NCBI GenBank assembly: GCA_963839365.1
Contig: CAWIUT010000010.1
Location: 1 to 64,000, forward strand
DNA length: 64,000 bases
DNA from: DASSKA01 sp963839365
Lineage (GTDB): Bacteria; Actinomycetota; Actinomycetes; Propionibacteriales; Nocardioidaceae
Reading direction: 5' to 3'
The notes under the pieces are model-generated. The model was not told the origin of the DNA, made no database searches, and was given only the letters and a program-made list of their open reading frames with translations. A program made the position numbers and the translations under genes. Positions 24,446-32,720 of this stretch are shown here, one piece after another; the first letter of the stretch is position 1, and each line of letters begins with the position of its first letter.

Positions 24446-25128
24446 GACGACGTGGGGTCGACCAGCTTCACGCCCACCCCGCGGACTCGGCGCAGGTAGC
24501 GCGGGGCGGCCGCCGTCTCACCGAGCTTGCGGCGCAGCCAATGCAGGTGCACGTCGAAGGTCTTGTCGGAGCCGCCGTACGGCTGGTTCCACACCTCCGT
24601 CGCCAGCGTGCGCTTGCTGACCACCTGACCACGGCGCTCGGCCAGGTACAGCAGCAGGTCGAACTCCTTGGGACTCAGGGTCAACGGGGCGCCGTCCAGC
24701 GAGGCACTTCGCCCGGCGGGGTCGATGGACAGCCCGCCCACCACCAGCGGCTCCGCCGGCACGCAAGCCCGGGTGCGGCGCAGCACCGCCCGGATCCGGG
24801 CTTCCAGCTGCCCCGGCGAGAACGGCTTGACCAGGTAGTCGTCGGCGCCGGCGTCGAGCAGCGCCACGATGTCCTGGTCCTCGTCCCGGGCGCTGATCAC
24901 GATCACCGGGATGCTGTTCACCGAACGGATCATCGCCAGCAGCGCTGTCCCGTCGAGGTCGGGCAGCCCCAGGTCGAGGAGCACGACGTCGGGGTGCTCG
25001 TCCAAGACGAAGCGCAGGCCCTCCATGGCCGTCCCGGCGGCGGCCGGCACGTGCGAGCCCTGACGCAGGGCCCGCACCAACGCGGTCCGGACCGTCGGGT
25101 CGTCCTCGACGATCAGCACGGTGGCCAC
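24442..25128 (-). CDS. OmpR/PhoB-family response regulator
   Basis: The 228-aa protein has a receiver domain with acidic pocket EDD (8-10), phospho-acceptor Asp52 (VVLLDLGLPD) and Lys101 (LVKPFSPG). A winged-helix DNA-binding domain follows (LTLSPKEFDLLLYLAERRGQ, RTLATEVW, VDVHLHWLRRKLG-type recognition region, RGVGVKL). It overlaps the sensor kinase gene. A three-copy 11-bp direct repeat 72 bases upstream of its start is its likely operator, giving autoregulation and control of the divergent gene at 25252. Confidence 0.92.
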   Translation of the reverse strand: MATVLIVEDDPTVRTALVRALRQGSHVPAAAGTAMEGLRFVLDEHPDVVLLDLGLPDLDGTALLAMIRSVNSIPVIVISARDEDQDIVALLDAGADDYLVKPFSPGQLEARIRAVLRRTRACVPAEPLVVGGLSIDPAGRSASLDGAPLTLSPKEFDLLLYLAERRGQVVSKRTLATEVWNQPYGGSDKTFDVHLHWLRRKLGETAAAPRYLRRVRGVGVKLVDPTSS

Positions 25129-25199
25129 GAGATCGACGGTAGGCAGGACGCTCGGCCGGGTCCACGGAGAAATCGGGCAGTTCGCCGCCGCAGGCGAAC

Positions 25200-25229
25200 T
25201 CTTAGGACTGTCTTAACCTGCTCCTAACC
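25200..25229 (+). promoter_or_regulatory. Three-copy 11-bp direct-repeat operator (OmpR-type)
   Basis: TCTTAGGA, TCTTAACC and TCCTAACC start at 25200, 25211 and 25222, an exact 11-bp period as expected for head-to-tail OmpR-family dimers on one face of the helix. The site lies between the divergent response regulator and the exported-protein gene at 25252, 23 bases before its GTG. Confidence 0.7.
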
Positions 25230-25251
25230 CCGGTCGGCGCAGGCTGGGCCC

Positions 25252-25770
25252 GTGACGGGGTACGGGAGCCGGCTGGCCCGGCGGCTGCTCATCGTCGGGA
25301 TGTGGGCGGCGGCAACCACGCTCGCGGGCGCCGCGGTGTGGCTTGCGGTCTCACGGTTGGGCTGGGACGGGGTGACCGCGGCGCCCCGCCCGATGTCCCA
25401 GGTCCAGGTGCGGGCGCGGCTGGCGCAGGCTCCGGCCGTCCAGCCGGTCGCGCCTCGCGTGACGCTGGCCCACCGGCTCGCATCGGGGTCCCGCCCCGCT
25501 CCGCAGCCGAGGCCGCGTTCGCGCAGCTGGCAGCTGACCGGAGGCTGGGTCGGCGTGACCTGCCGTGGACCGGCCGTCGAGCTGCTCTACGCGACGCCGC
25601 ACGACGGGTGGTCCTACCGGCTCGATCGGCACGGCAGGGACACCTTGTCGGTCGAGTTCAACCAGGGCCAGGTGACCTCCGGGCTGGTGGCCCACTGCGT
25701 GCACGGGACACCCGCCGGGCTGGCCGGCCACGAGGACGCCTCCGGCCCCGACGCCGGCGGTGATGGCTGA
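25252..25770 (+). CDS. Membrane-anchored protein of unknown function, likely in the regulator's regulon
   Basis: The 172-aa protein begins with a transmembrane anchor (about 10-32), then a Pro/Ala/Arg-rich linker and a small domain with WVGVTCRGPAVELLYATPHD, GWSYRLDRHGRDTLSVEF and VAHCVHGTP. The two cysteines could form a disulfide outside the cytoplasm. Its GTG start lies just after the three 11-bp direct repeats, so expression is probably tied to the divergent two-component system. I do not recognise the family. Confidence 0.65.
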   Translation: MTGYGSRLARRLLIVGMWAAATTLAGAAVWLAVSRLGWDGVTAAPRPMSQVQVRARLAQAPAVQPVAPRVTLAHRLASGSRPAPQPRPRSRSWQLTGGWVGVTCRGPAVELLYATPHDGWSYRLDRHGRDTLSVEFNQGQVTSGLVAHCVHGTPAGLAGHEDASGPDAGGDG

Positions 25771-25867
25771 CCCGCGCTGACCGCGCCACCGGGCCCGCCG
25801 AGGTTCATCCGGTGCGGGTGACACGGGCCGCGGGCGCCGCGCTGATCCTGGCCATGAGGGGAACGCC

Positions 25868-26539
25868 GTGGCCGATGCGACCAGGACCTGGTGGTCCAGC
25901 AAGCTGCTGGGCGAGTGGGTGCTCGCCAACGCCGTCGCCTACCTGGTGGTCGTGGTCGGCGGGGTGGCCGTGGAGGAGCTGCTGTCCGGCGCCACTCGGG
26001 CGGCTGCGGGGGTGAGCACCTGGCTGGCCATCGTCGCGGTCGCCGTGGTGGGGGCCGGGTTCCACGGTTTCGTCCTCGGCCGGTGGCAGTGGCTGGTCTT
26101 GCGGCAGCGGTTGCCGCAGCTGCGTCGTACGCACTGGGTGGTGGCCACCTTCGTGCCCGCCCTGGCGCTGTGGCTGCTGGTGCTGGCCCCTGAGGCGGTG
26201 GACGCGGTGACCGCCGGTCGTCCCACGCTCGCCCTGTTCCGGGACGGGTTCGTGCAGGCGCTGGTGCTCGGCCCGCTGATCGGCCTGTCGCAGGCCGTTG
26301 CGCTGCGCGGCGGTACCACCCGGTGGCGGTGGTGGTTCGTCGCGAACCTGACCAGCTACCTGTGCGCGGCCGCGCTGTACCTGCTCGGCGGGCTTGTCGT
26401 CGCGGCGTTCCTCACCCCCACGCCGCTGACCTCGGCGTTTCCGCTGCTGGCCTTCGTCGTCCACGGCATCTGGATGCTGTGGGTCACCGGTCCGTCAGCC
26501 GGGGTCAGTGCTGGGAGGTCTGCACGAGGAACACGATGA
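25868..26539 (+). CDS. Integral membrane protein of unknown function
   Basis: The 223-aa protein has about six hydrophobic helices (about 18-38, 45-70, 88-110, 128-150, 160-185, 188-208) and short basic loops such as LGRWQWLVLRQRLPQLRR. The phrase GRWQWLVLRQ is typical of a group of small actinobacterial membrane proteins without assigned role. The start is GTG. Its 3' end overlaps that of the convergent zinc-ribbon gene by 35 bases. Confidence 0.7.
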   Translation: MADATRTWWSSKLLGEWVLANAVAYLVVVVGGVAVEELLSGATRAAAGVSTWLAIVAVAVVGAGFHGFVLGRWQWLVLRQRLPQLRRTHWVVATFVPALALWLLVLAPEAVDAVTAGRPTLALFRDGFVQALVLGPLIGLSQAVALRGGTTRWRWWFVANLTSYLCAAALYLLGGLVVAAFLTPTPLTSAFPLLAFVVHGIWMLWVTGPSAGVSAGRSARGTR

Positions 26540-27668
26540 CGGCCACCAGGGCGGCGACCCCGAGCACCAGCAGGGCGATCTTGACCGCGCTGTAGGGCCG
26601 CTCGCCGATCACCTCGCCGGTGTTGGCGTTCACGTGCACGTGGTAGGTAGTGCCGGAGAACACGTACGTCGCCAGCCACACCGGCATCAGCAGCAGCCGG
26701 AACCGTACGTCGGAGTCGGTGGTCTGCATGGACCGGACCCGCTGCTCGTCGCCGCCGATGTCGCGGCGGCAGTCCTCCTCGATCTGCTCGGCCATCTCCT
26801 GCTGCGCGACCGCGAAGCCGGTCTCGGCGGGCACGGTGTAGCGGGGCGAGTCGAAGCCGGAGAGGAACTGAGGCTCGAAGCCGGTGGCGTCCTGCGTCGA
26901 CCACGGCCCCAGCTTCCGCAGCACGTCCGGGTCGGGGGAGTGCACCGCGGCCACCGTGAGGTCCACGAAGTCCCGGGCCACCCGGCCCGACGCCCGGTGC
27001 CAGGCGGTGTGCCGGACCTGCCGCGTCTCGGTGTGCGAGTTCCCGTTCCCGTCGGTGGTCGTGTAGGTCTCGGTGGTGTAGTAGTACTCCCCGCGCTGTC
27101 CGGTGTAGTCGGTGCTGGTCTTGTCGTCGAACGTCCAGTACGGCAGGTAGGCGCCGCGCATCCTGTCCGCGCGGACCACCTTCTTCAGCGCGCTGGGGGC
27201 GAACCAGCGCGAGCTGACCCATCCCCGGAACTCCTTGCCGGCCCGTTCCCGGTCGACCACGAACGGCACGATGCCGTCCGGCGACTTCAGCCGGCCGTCG
27301 AGGTCGTCGGTGACCACGACCGGCCCGTCGCAGCCCGGGCACCGGCTGGCGACCGCGGTCGTCGTCTGCTCGGATCCGCAGTTGGCGCACCGCACCGAGA
27401 ACGGGGGCAGCGCGGCGAGGTCGTCGTGTGGCTCGGCGGCGTAGGCCACGTAGTCGTTGCGAGGGCTCGCGCCCGTGGTGATGGCCGCCGTCGAGCCGCA
27501 GTAGGGGCACACCAGCGACGTCGTGCCAGGCGCGAACCGGAGCGCCGCCCCGCACGAGGTGCAGGCGAACTGCTGCTTCTTCGTGGCCGGGGTGTCGCCG
27601 GAGCCAGCGGCCGGCTGCGGGGCGGCGAGGTCCGGCGCGTCGCCGCCTCGGGAGGCGTCGGCGGGCAT
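26505..27668 (-). CDS. Zinc-ribbon membrane protein
   Basis: The 387-aa protein has two zinc ribbons at the N terminus: CTSCGAALRF with CPYCGS, and CANCGSEQ with CPGCDG. A central domain follows (WFAPSALKKVVRADRMRGAY and tyrosine-rich YYYTTETYTTTDGNG) with beta strands, and a single C-terminal transmembrane helix (about 362-383). It resembles TFIIB-type zinc-ribbon proteins found next to SPFH-domain proteins. Its start overlaps the stop of the SPFH gene (ATGA), so the two are one unit, probably a membrane-remodelling or stress module at the inner membrane face (family inference). Confidence 0.82.
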   Translation of the reverse strand: MPADASRGGDAPDLAAPQPAAGSGDTPATKKQQFACTSCGAALRFAPGTTSLVCPYCGSTAAITTGASPRNDYVAYAAEPHDDLAALPPFSVRCANCGSEQTTTAVASRCPGCDGPVVVTDDLDGRLKSPDGIVPFVVDRERAGKEFRGWVSSRWFAPSALKKVVRADRMRGAYLPYWTFDDKTSTDYTGQRGEYYYTTETYTTTDGNGNSHTETRQVRHTAWHRASGRVARDFVDLTVAAVHSPDPDVLRKLGPWSTQDATGFEPQFLSGFDSPRYTVPAETGFAVAQQEMAEQIEEDCRRDIGGDEQRVRSMQTTDSDVRFRLLLMPVWLATYVFSGTTYHVHVNANTGEVIGERPYSAVKIALLVLGVAALVAVIVFLVQTSQH

Positions 27669-28783
27669 CAGGCGTTCGGCAGCGGCGGGGGGGTCGCCGA
27701 GCCGAGCTCGGGAATGTCGCCCACCCGCGTCCACTCGGCCAGGCCGGCCCGCCAGGCCAGGGTGTCCGGGCCGGCTTCCTTGCTGGCGAGCTTGGAGGCG
27801 ACCTCCGTGGGGTTCATCGGGCCGACCCGTTGCCCGGCGATGCCGAGGTACCACTGCGTCGTACCGGGCAGGGGCGGTGGTGCCGCGGCGGACGCGACCG
27901 GCGGCGGCGCGGCTACCGGGACGCCGGTCGGTTTCAGCGCCTCGGCGAGCTGAGCGCCGAGCGCGGCGCCCGCGCCCACCCCGACCCCGAGGTTCGCGGT
28001 GCCGCCGGGGTTCTCCGCGGCCGCGCCGAGGGCGTTGGCGGCCTGGAACCTGGTGTACTGGTCGAGGTCGCCGGTCACGCCCATCGAGGTGCGCTTGTCC
28101 ACCTGCTTCTCCACCTCGGGTGGCAGGGAGATGTTCTCGATGATGAACCGCGGCACGGTCAGGCCCAGGTGCTTCAGGTCCTCGCTGATGATCGGCGTGA
28201 GCCGGTCGGCGATCTGGCTCTGGTGGGCGGCCAGGTCGAGCACGGCGACCCCGGAGCTGGCCAGCGCGGTCGCGACCCGGGAGGCCACCGACTCGCGGAT
28301 GAACTCCGAGACCTCGTCGGTCTTGAACTGCGGGTCGGTGCCGACCAGCTCCCGCAGCAGCACCGCGGGGTCGTCGACGCGGAAGGTGTAGGCGCCGAAC
28401 GCGCGGAGCCGCACCATCCCGAACTCGGCGTCGCGCATCATCACCGGGTGACGGGTGCCCCACTTCTCATCGGTGAACTGGCGGGTGTTGAGGAAGTACA
28501 CCTCGGCGCGGAACGGGCTGTCGAAGCCGTGCGCCCAGCCCTGCAGGGTGGCCAGCACCGGCAGGTTCTCGGTCGCGAGCGTGTACATGCCCGGGGCGAA
28601 CACGTCGGCGATCTGGCCCTCGTTGACGAACACGGCGACCTGGCTCTCCCGGACGGTGAGCCGGGCGCCCATCTTGATCTCGTCGTGGTAGCGCGGGAAC
28701 CGCCAGACCACCGTGTCGCGGGTGTCGTCGGTCCACTCGATGATGTCGACGAACTCGCCCTTGAGCTTGTCGAACAGTCCCAC
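27668..28783 (-). CDS. SPFH/Band-7 protein with C-terminal GYF_2 domain
   Basis: The 371-aa protein begins GLFDKLKGEFVDIIEWTDD, followed by an SPFH domain (about 30-260; FVNEGQIADVFAPGMYTL, LKHLGLTVPRFIIENISLP). A helical and Gly/Ala/Pro-rich linker leads to a C-terminal GYF_2 domain (WYLGIAGQRVGPMNPTEVAS, DTLAWRAGLAEW). No transmembrane helix is present, so it likely sits peripherally as an oligomer. The GTG start has GGGGG 7-8 bases upstream. It is translationally coupled to the zinc-ribbon protein. Confidence 0.87.
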   Translation of the reverse strand: MGLFDKLKGEFVDIIEWTDDTRDTVVWRFPRYHDEIKMGARLTVRESQVAVFVNEGQIADVFAPGMYTLATENLPVLATLQGWAHGFDSPFRAEVYFLNTRQFTDEKWGTRHPVMMRDAEFGMVRLRAFGAYTFRVDDPAVLLRELVGTDPQFKTDEVSEFIRESVASRVATALASSGVAVLDLAAHQSQIADRLTPIISEDLKHLGLTVPRFIIENISLPPEVEKQVDKRTSMGVTGDLDQYTRFQAANALGAAAENPGGTANLGVGVGAGAALGAQLAEALKPTGVPVAAPPPVASAAAPPPLPGTTQWYLGIAGQRVGPMNPTEVASKLASKEAGPDTLAWRAGLAEWTRVGDIPELGSATPPPLPNA

Positions 28784-28833
28784 GAGATGCCCCCTGACGC
28801 TTCGGTGATCGGTGTGCCAGCACACTACTGCGT

Positions 28834-29655
28834 ATGAACCCAGCGCAGCGGGAAGTCCGCACCGAGCGGCTGGATCCATGGCGGGCCGCGGCGTTGGCCG
28901 GGTTGCTGGACATCGAGCCGCCGGACGGCGGGCTGCCGCCGTTGTGGCACTGGGTCTACCTGCTGGAGCGCCCACGGCAGTCCGCGCTGGGGCCGGACGG
29001 CCATCCGACCGCGGGCATTCCCGCGCCGCCCGGTCCGGGGCGCAAGCGGATGTTCGCCGGCGGGCGGGTCGACACCCGGGAGCTGCTGGACCTCGACCGG
29101 TCGGCGAGGCGTACGACGTACGTCGCCGCGACGCGGGAGAAGCAGGGGCGCAGCGGGCCGCTCACGTTCGTGACGGTGCGCAGCGAGTACCACCAGGACG
29201 ACCGGGTCAGGATCGTGGACGAGAGCACCATCGTCTACCGCGCGCCCGGCTCCCGGATCCCGACCCGCACCGGCTGCCTCGACGACCGGCCGCCGGCGCC
29301 GGAACGGGCGCCGGCTCTGACGCTGACCGCCGACGAGGCGCTGCTGTTCCGGTTCTCCGCGCTGACCTACAACGCGCACCGGATCCACTACGACCCCCAC
29401 TGGGCGGACCGGGAGGGATACGGCGGCCTGGTGGTGCACGGGCCGTTGCAGGCGCTGGTGATGGCCGAGCTGGTACGACGGGCCGGCCCCGGTCTGCTGG
29501 GCCGGCGGTTCAGCTACCGGCTGGTGGCCCCGATGACCGGGCCGCAGACGTTCACCGTGCTGGCCGCAGCGGAGGGCCTCGCCGCGGGCGCCGAGACCCG
29601 CGACGTGTTCGGCACCCCGACCGCACGGTGCACCGTGGCCGCGCTGCCGCGCTGA
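28834..29655 (+). CDS. MaoC-like / HTD2-type acyl-thioester dehydratase
   Basis: The 273-aa double hot-dog protein has the N-terminal FAS1-like dehydratase part (residues 1-130: RMFAGGRVDTRELL, VTVRSEYHQDD). The C-terminal hot-dog holds the family motif FRFSALTYNAHRIHYD, where Asn/His sit at hydratase positions, then GLVVHGPLQALVMAE. This resembles mesaconyl/itaconyl-CoA hydratases and mitochondrial HTD2. The likely reaction is hydration or dehydration of a branched or dicarboxylic enoyl-CoA. No metabolic neighbours help fix the substrate. Confidence 0.82.
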   Translation: MNPAQREVRTERLDPWRAAALAGLLDIEPPDGGLPPLWHWVYLLERPRQSALGPDGHPTAGIPAPPGPGRKRMFAGGRVDTRELLDLDRSARRTTYVAATREKQGRSGPLTFVTVRSEYHQDDRVRIVDESTIVYRAPGSRIPTRTGCLDDRPPAPERAPALTLTADEALLFRFSALTYNAHRIHYDPHWADREGYGGLVVHGPLQALVMAELVRRAGPGLLGRRFSYRLVAPMTGPQTFTVLAAAEGLAAGAETRDVFGTPTARCTVAALPR

Positions 29656-29667
29656 CCGGGCGCAGGC

Positions 29668-30153
29668 TCAGGCGGGGGCGGCGGACACGTGCTCGGCCGC
29701 GGACGATTTCTCGCGGCCCGGCTGGCCGTGGGCGACCAGCACCGCGCAGCGCGCGTGCTCGGCGCAGGCGGCGCTCACCGACCCGAGCAGCATCCCGGTG
29801 AAGCCGCCGTGGCCGCGACTGCCCACCACCAGGATGTCGGCGGTGGCGCTCTCTTCCAGCAGCACCACCCGCGGCGGCCCCTCCAGGATGACCAGGCTCA
29901 GGCCGGCGGGCCGGTGCTCGCCGAAGACCTCGGCGACGGTCTGCTCGAGGGTCTGCGCGGCGTCCAGGTCCGGCCGCCAGTCATCGGGATAGACCGCTGC
30001 GCCGTAGGTCGTCGGGTACTCCCAGGCGATCACCGCGTCGATGGCGGCGCCGGTGGCGGTGCCCAGCAGGGCCGCCCACTCCAGCGCGGCTCGCGATGCC
30101 GGGGAGCCGTCCACACCGACCATGATGCGTCGTACTGCCTGCTGCTGTGTCAT
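29668..30153 (-). CDS. Universal stress protein (UspA family)
   Basis: The 161-aa single-domain Usp has MVGVDGSPASRAALEWA at the start and the ATP-binding signature VVGSRGHGGFTGMLLGSVS near residues 125-143, so it is an ATP-binding type. GAGGAGG precedes the ATG at 30153, which is preferred over an upstream start at 30210 that adds unconserved sequence. Usp proteins accumulate in stasis, hypoxia or redox stress; no clear DosR box is visible upstream. Confidence 0.9.
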   Translation of the reverse strand: MTQQQAVRRIMVGVDGSPASRAALEWAALLGTATGAAIDAVIAWEYPTTYGAAVYPDDWRPDLDAAQTLEQTVAEVFGEHRPAGLSLVILEGPPRVVLLEESATADILVVGSRGHGGFTGMLLGSVSAACAEHARCAVLVAHGQPGREKSSAAEHVSAAPA

Positions 30154-30261
30154 CACCGTGCCTCCTCGAGGACACGGTGACCCGGATCGGGCGATATCGG
30201 TAGAGACCAACGTCCCGAGCGTGGGCGCGGGATGAACGCCGGGACGAATCCCGGGGGCGGG

Positions 30262-30516
30262 TCAGCCCTGGGAGGTGGGGCGCTCGGTGTGCGGTTGGGC
30301 CTCGGCGGGGTGGGCCGGCTCGGTGCTGCGCTCGGCCTCGAGCGGGCGGGACTCTTTCTTGTCCTCGTCCTCGTCGGTGGTCAGCCCCTGGGTCTCGGCC
30401 TTGAAGATGCGCAGCGCGCGGCCGCTGCCTCGGGCCAGCTCGGGGAGCTTCTTCGCGCCGAACAGCAGCACGATAACGATGATGATGAGGAGAATCTCGG
30501 GTGGTCCGATGTCCAT
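30262..30516 (-). CDS. tatA: Sec-independent translocase subunit TatA
   Basis: The 84-aa protein has the N-terminal membrane helix (PPEILLIIIVIVLLFG), the hinge and amphipathic helix AKKLPELARGSGRALRIFK, and a long acidic tail, the standard TatA layout. TatA oligomers form the pore for folded Tat substrates. The gene stands alone here: tatC and tatB are not in the window. It is followed at 29668 by the usp gene on the same strand. Confidence 0.93.
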   Translation of the reverse strand: MDIGPPEILLIIIVIVLLFGAKKLPELARGSGRALRIFKAETQGLTTDEDEDKKESRPLEAERSTEPAHPAEAQPHTERPTSQG

Positions 30517-30551
30517 GTGGCCCTCACTTGCGTCGGCGGTTCGCTCTTATG

Positions 30552-31043
30552 CTACTCAGCGGACCCAACGTCGAGCAGACGGGCGAGCCGGAACAGCGCG
30601 GGCATCGCCGCGCGCACCCGGGCCCGGTCCGGTTCGTCGAGGTCCTTCAGTGCCCGGTCGATGCGCCGCTCGTTCGCTGCGAGCCAGGCCGTCAGCTGCT
30701 CGCGGCCGGCCGTGGTGAGGGTGACCGTCGAGGCCCGCCGGTCGGCCGGGTCGACGGCGCGTTCGACCAGGCCGGCGTTCATCAGCTGTCCGATCAGGCC
30801 GCTGACGGTGCTCATCGCCAGCCGCTGACGGCTGGCGATGTCGCTGACACGCAGGGGGGCGTGGTCACCGAGAACCTGCAGCATCTCGACCTGCGCCATC
30901 GGCAGCTGCTCCCAGCTGTAGTCGGTGCGGATCGAGGTACGCAGCGCCCGCCGCAGCAGCGTGACCACCTCGGTCAGCTGCCGGGCCTCCGACCAGGCCT
31001 CCGTGGCGGGGGACGCCTGCGGTGCGGTTCGGTTGCGCGACAT
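30552..31043 (-). CDS. MarR-family transcriptional regulator
   Basis: The 163-aa protein has a winged HTH (LRVSDIASRQRLAMSTVSGL, AVDPADRRASTVTLTTAG wing) flanked by the helical dimerisation segments usual for MarR proteins. It follows the MFS exporter gene on the same strand with a 68-base gap, so it is a candidate regulator of that exporter. The long palindrome at 32601-32637 is a possible target, though that site looks more like a TetR-type operator. Confidence 0.88.
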   Translation of the reverse strand: MSRNRTAPQASPATEAWSEARQLTEVVTLLRRALRTSIRTDYSWEQLPMAQVEMLQVLGDHAPLRVSDIASRQRLAMSTVSGLIGQLMNAGLVERAVDPADRRASTVTLTTAGREQLTAWLAANERRIDRALKDLDEPDRARVRAAMPALFRLARLLDVGSAE

Positions 31044-31111
31044 GGCGGCACTGTAGCCAGGCGGTCCGCCGCCCCGCTGTGTGCTGCCGGCTGACTCGCC
31101 GGGGGATCCGG

Positions 31112-32557
31112 TCACTGCTGTACGCCGTCTTCCGGGCCGGCTGTCTCGCGGGGAAGGGACGTGGCCAGCGTCAGCGCCGCGACCGCCAGCAGCACGCCGA
31201 TCGCCCATCGGGTGCCGACGGCGAACCCGCCCCCGGCGCCGAGGTTCAGCGCCCAGGTCACCAGCGCCACGCCGAGCGCCGTGCCAAGCCCGCGGCTCAT
31301 GTTCACCATGCCGCCACCGGTTCCGGTCCACCGGGCCGGCAGCACGGACATCACCGTGCTGTTGTTGGCGGGCGTGAACGTGCCCAGCCCCAGCCCCAGC
31401 ACGGCCAGCCACCCGGCCAGCCAGGGCAGGCTCTCGGGAGCGATGAGCAGCGCGGCGAGGGCGACGCTGCCGACCACGGCGCCGGCCCGGCAGCGGGCCA
31501 GGGTGGACCAGGCGTGGGGCAGGACCCGTTCGGCGGTCAACGCGGCGGTCGCGAACCCGGCGGGGAGGCAGGTCAGGATCAGTCCGGCGGTCAGCGCGGA
31601 CATCCCCCGGGCCTGCAGCACCACGGGCACCAGCACGAGCGGTCCGAACAGGACGAGGTAGGCGCCGAGCGCACCGAGCAGGCCGAGCAGCATGCCCGGC
31701 AGCCGCAGCACCGTGCCCGGCAGCAACGGCTCCGCGGCTCGTTGCTGCCACCAGACCAGGGCGCCGCCACCCGCCGCGGCCAGCCCGAGCAGCGCCGCCG
31801 CGCTCCAGGTCGGCCAGGGGAACCCGGACAGCACCGACAGGGCCATCAGGAGCGCGCCGGTGGCCGTGGCGAGCAGGACCACGCCGGGCCAGTCGAAGGA
31901 GCTGGTGCGGTGCCGTTCACGGGTGCGGGGCAGCAGGAACCAGCCGGCGAGCAGGCCGAGAACCCCGACCGGCACGTTGATGCCGAAGACCCAGCGCCAG
32001 CCCAGGGTGGCGACCAGCAGGCCGCCGACCGTGGGACCGAGCGCCAGGCCGAGGGCCTGGGCACCCGCCTGCATGCCCAGCGCGGTGCGCATCCGGGTCC
32101 GCGGGGTGCTCGTCACCACCAGCGCCACGCTGTTGGCCTGCAGCAGGGCCGCGCCGACCGCCTGCAGCACCCGGAAGGCGACCAGCGCCACGAGTGACCA
32201 GGCCAGCCCGCAGGCCACCGAGCCGACTGTGAAGAGCGCGAAGCCGTAGAGGTAGAACAGCTTGCGCCCGTGCGCGTCCGCGAGCCGTCCGACCGGCACC
32301 AGCAGGGCGGTGAGCGCGATCAGGTAGGCGAGGGAGACCCACTGCACCGCGGCGAGCGAGGCATGGAACTCGCGGTGCAGGCTGCCGTAGGTCAGCGTCA
32401 CGATGCTGGCGTCCAGCTGGCCCATGAACGCTCCGAAGCAGACCGTGCCGACCGCCATCCGCCAGGCACGGGGGTGCTCGCGGACGCGGTCGGGGCGGGG
32501 CCGTTCCCGGACCAGCCTGCTGGCGAGGCCCCGATGCCTCGTTCTCGGGTCTGTCAC
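31112..32557 (-). CDS. MFS drug exporter (DHA2-like, 14 TM type)
   Basis: The 481-aa protein has about 13-14 transmembrane helices. The antiporter motif C region is ALGLALGPTVGGLLVATLGW and the loop 2-3 motif A is GRLADAHGRKLFY. The N-terminal helix holds FMGQLDASIVTLTYGSL, the D1 motif of proton-driven multidrug exporters. The start is GTG at 32557 (GAGAG upstream). The substrate is unknown. The marR-like gene downstream and the palindrome just upstream of its start point to inducible expression. Confidence 0.87.
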   Translation of the reverse strand: MTDPRTRHRGLASRLVRERPRPDRVREHPRAWRMAVGTVCFGAFMGQLDASIVTLTYGSLHREFHASLAAVQWVSLAYLIALTALLVPVGRLADAHGRKLFYLYGFALFTVGSVACGLAWSLVALVAFRVLQAVGAALLQANSVALVVTSTPRTRMRTALGMQAGAQALGLALGPTVGGLLVATLGWRWVFGINVPVGVLGLLAGWFLLPRTRERHRTSSFDWPGVVLLATATGALLMALSVLSGFPWPTWSAAALLGLAAAGGGALVWWQQRAAEPLLPGTVLRLPGMLLGLLGALGAYLVLFGPLVLVPVVLQARGMSALTAGLILTCLPAGFATAALTAERVLPHAWSTLARCRAGAVVGSVALAALLIAPESLPWLAGWLAVLGLGLGTFTPANNSTVMSVLPARWTGTGGGMVNMSRGLGTALGVALVTWALNLGAGGGFAVGTRWAIGVLLAVAALTLATSLPRETAGPEDGVQQ

Positions 32558-32600
32558 TGGCCGGTCTCTCCCCAACACCTCGACACGCCTTCCGCCCACG

Positions 32601-32637
32601 ATACATCGGTCACCGAACGATTCGTGCACCGAGGTAT
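32601..32637. promoter_or_regulatory. 37-bp near-perfect palindromic operator
   Basis: ATACATCGGT-CAC-CGAA-CGA-TTCG-TGC-ACCGAGGTAT is symmetrical about 32619. The outer 10-base arms (ATACATCGGT and ACCGAGGTAT) match at 9 of 10 positions and the inner CGAA/TTCG arms match fully. It lies between the divergent MFS exporter (start 32557) and phospholipase D (start 32721) and would control one or both. Length and symmetry suit a TetR- or MarR-type dimer pair. Confidence 0.75.
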
Positions 32638-32720
32638 CCGGGTGCCCAGAGGGTCGCGAGGACCCCGCCCCCGTCTCCGGCCGTTGGTTCCGTGCGGAAA
32701 TCGGGGGTATACCGCTGGCC

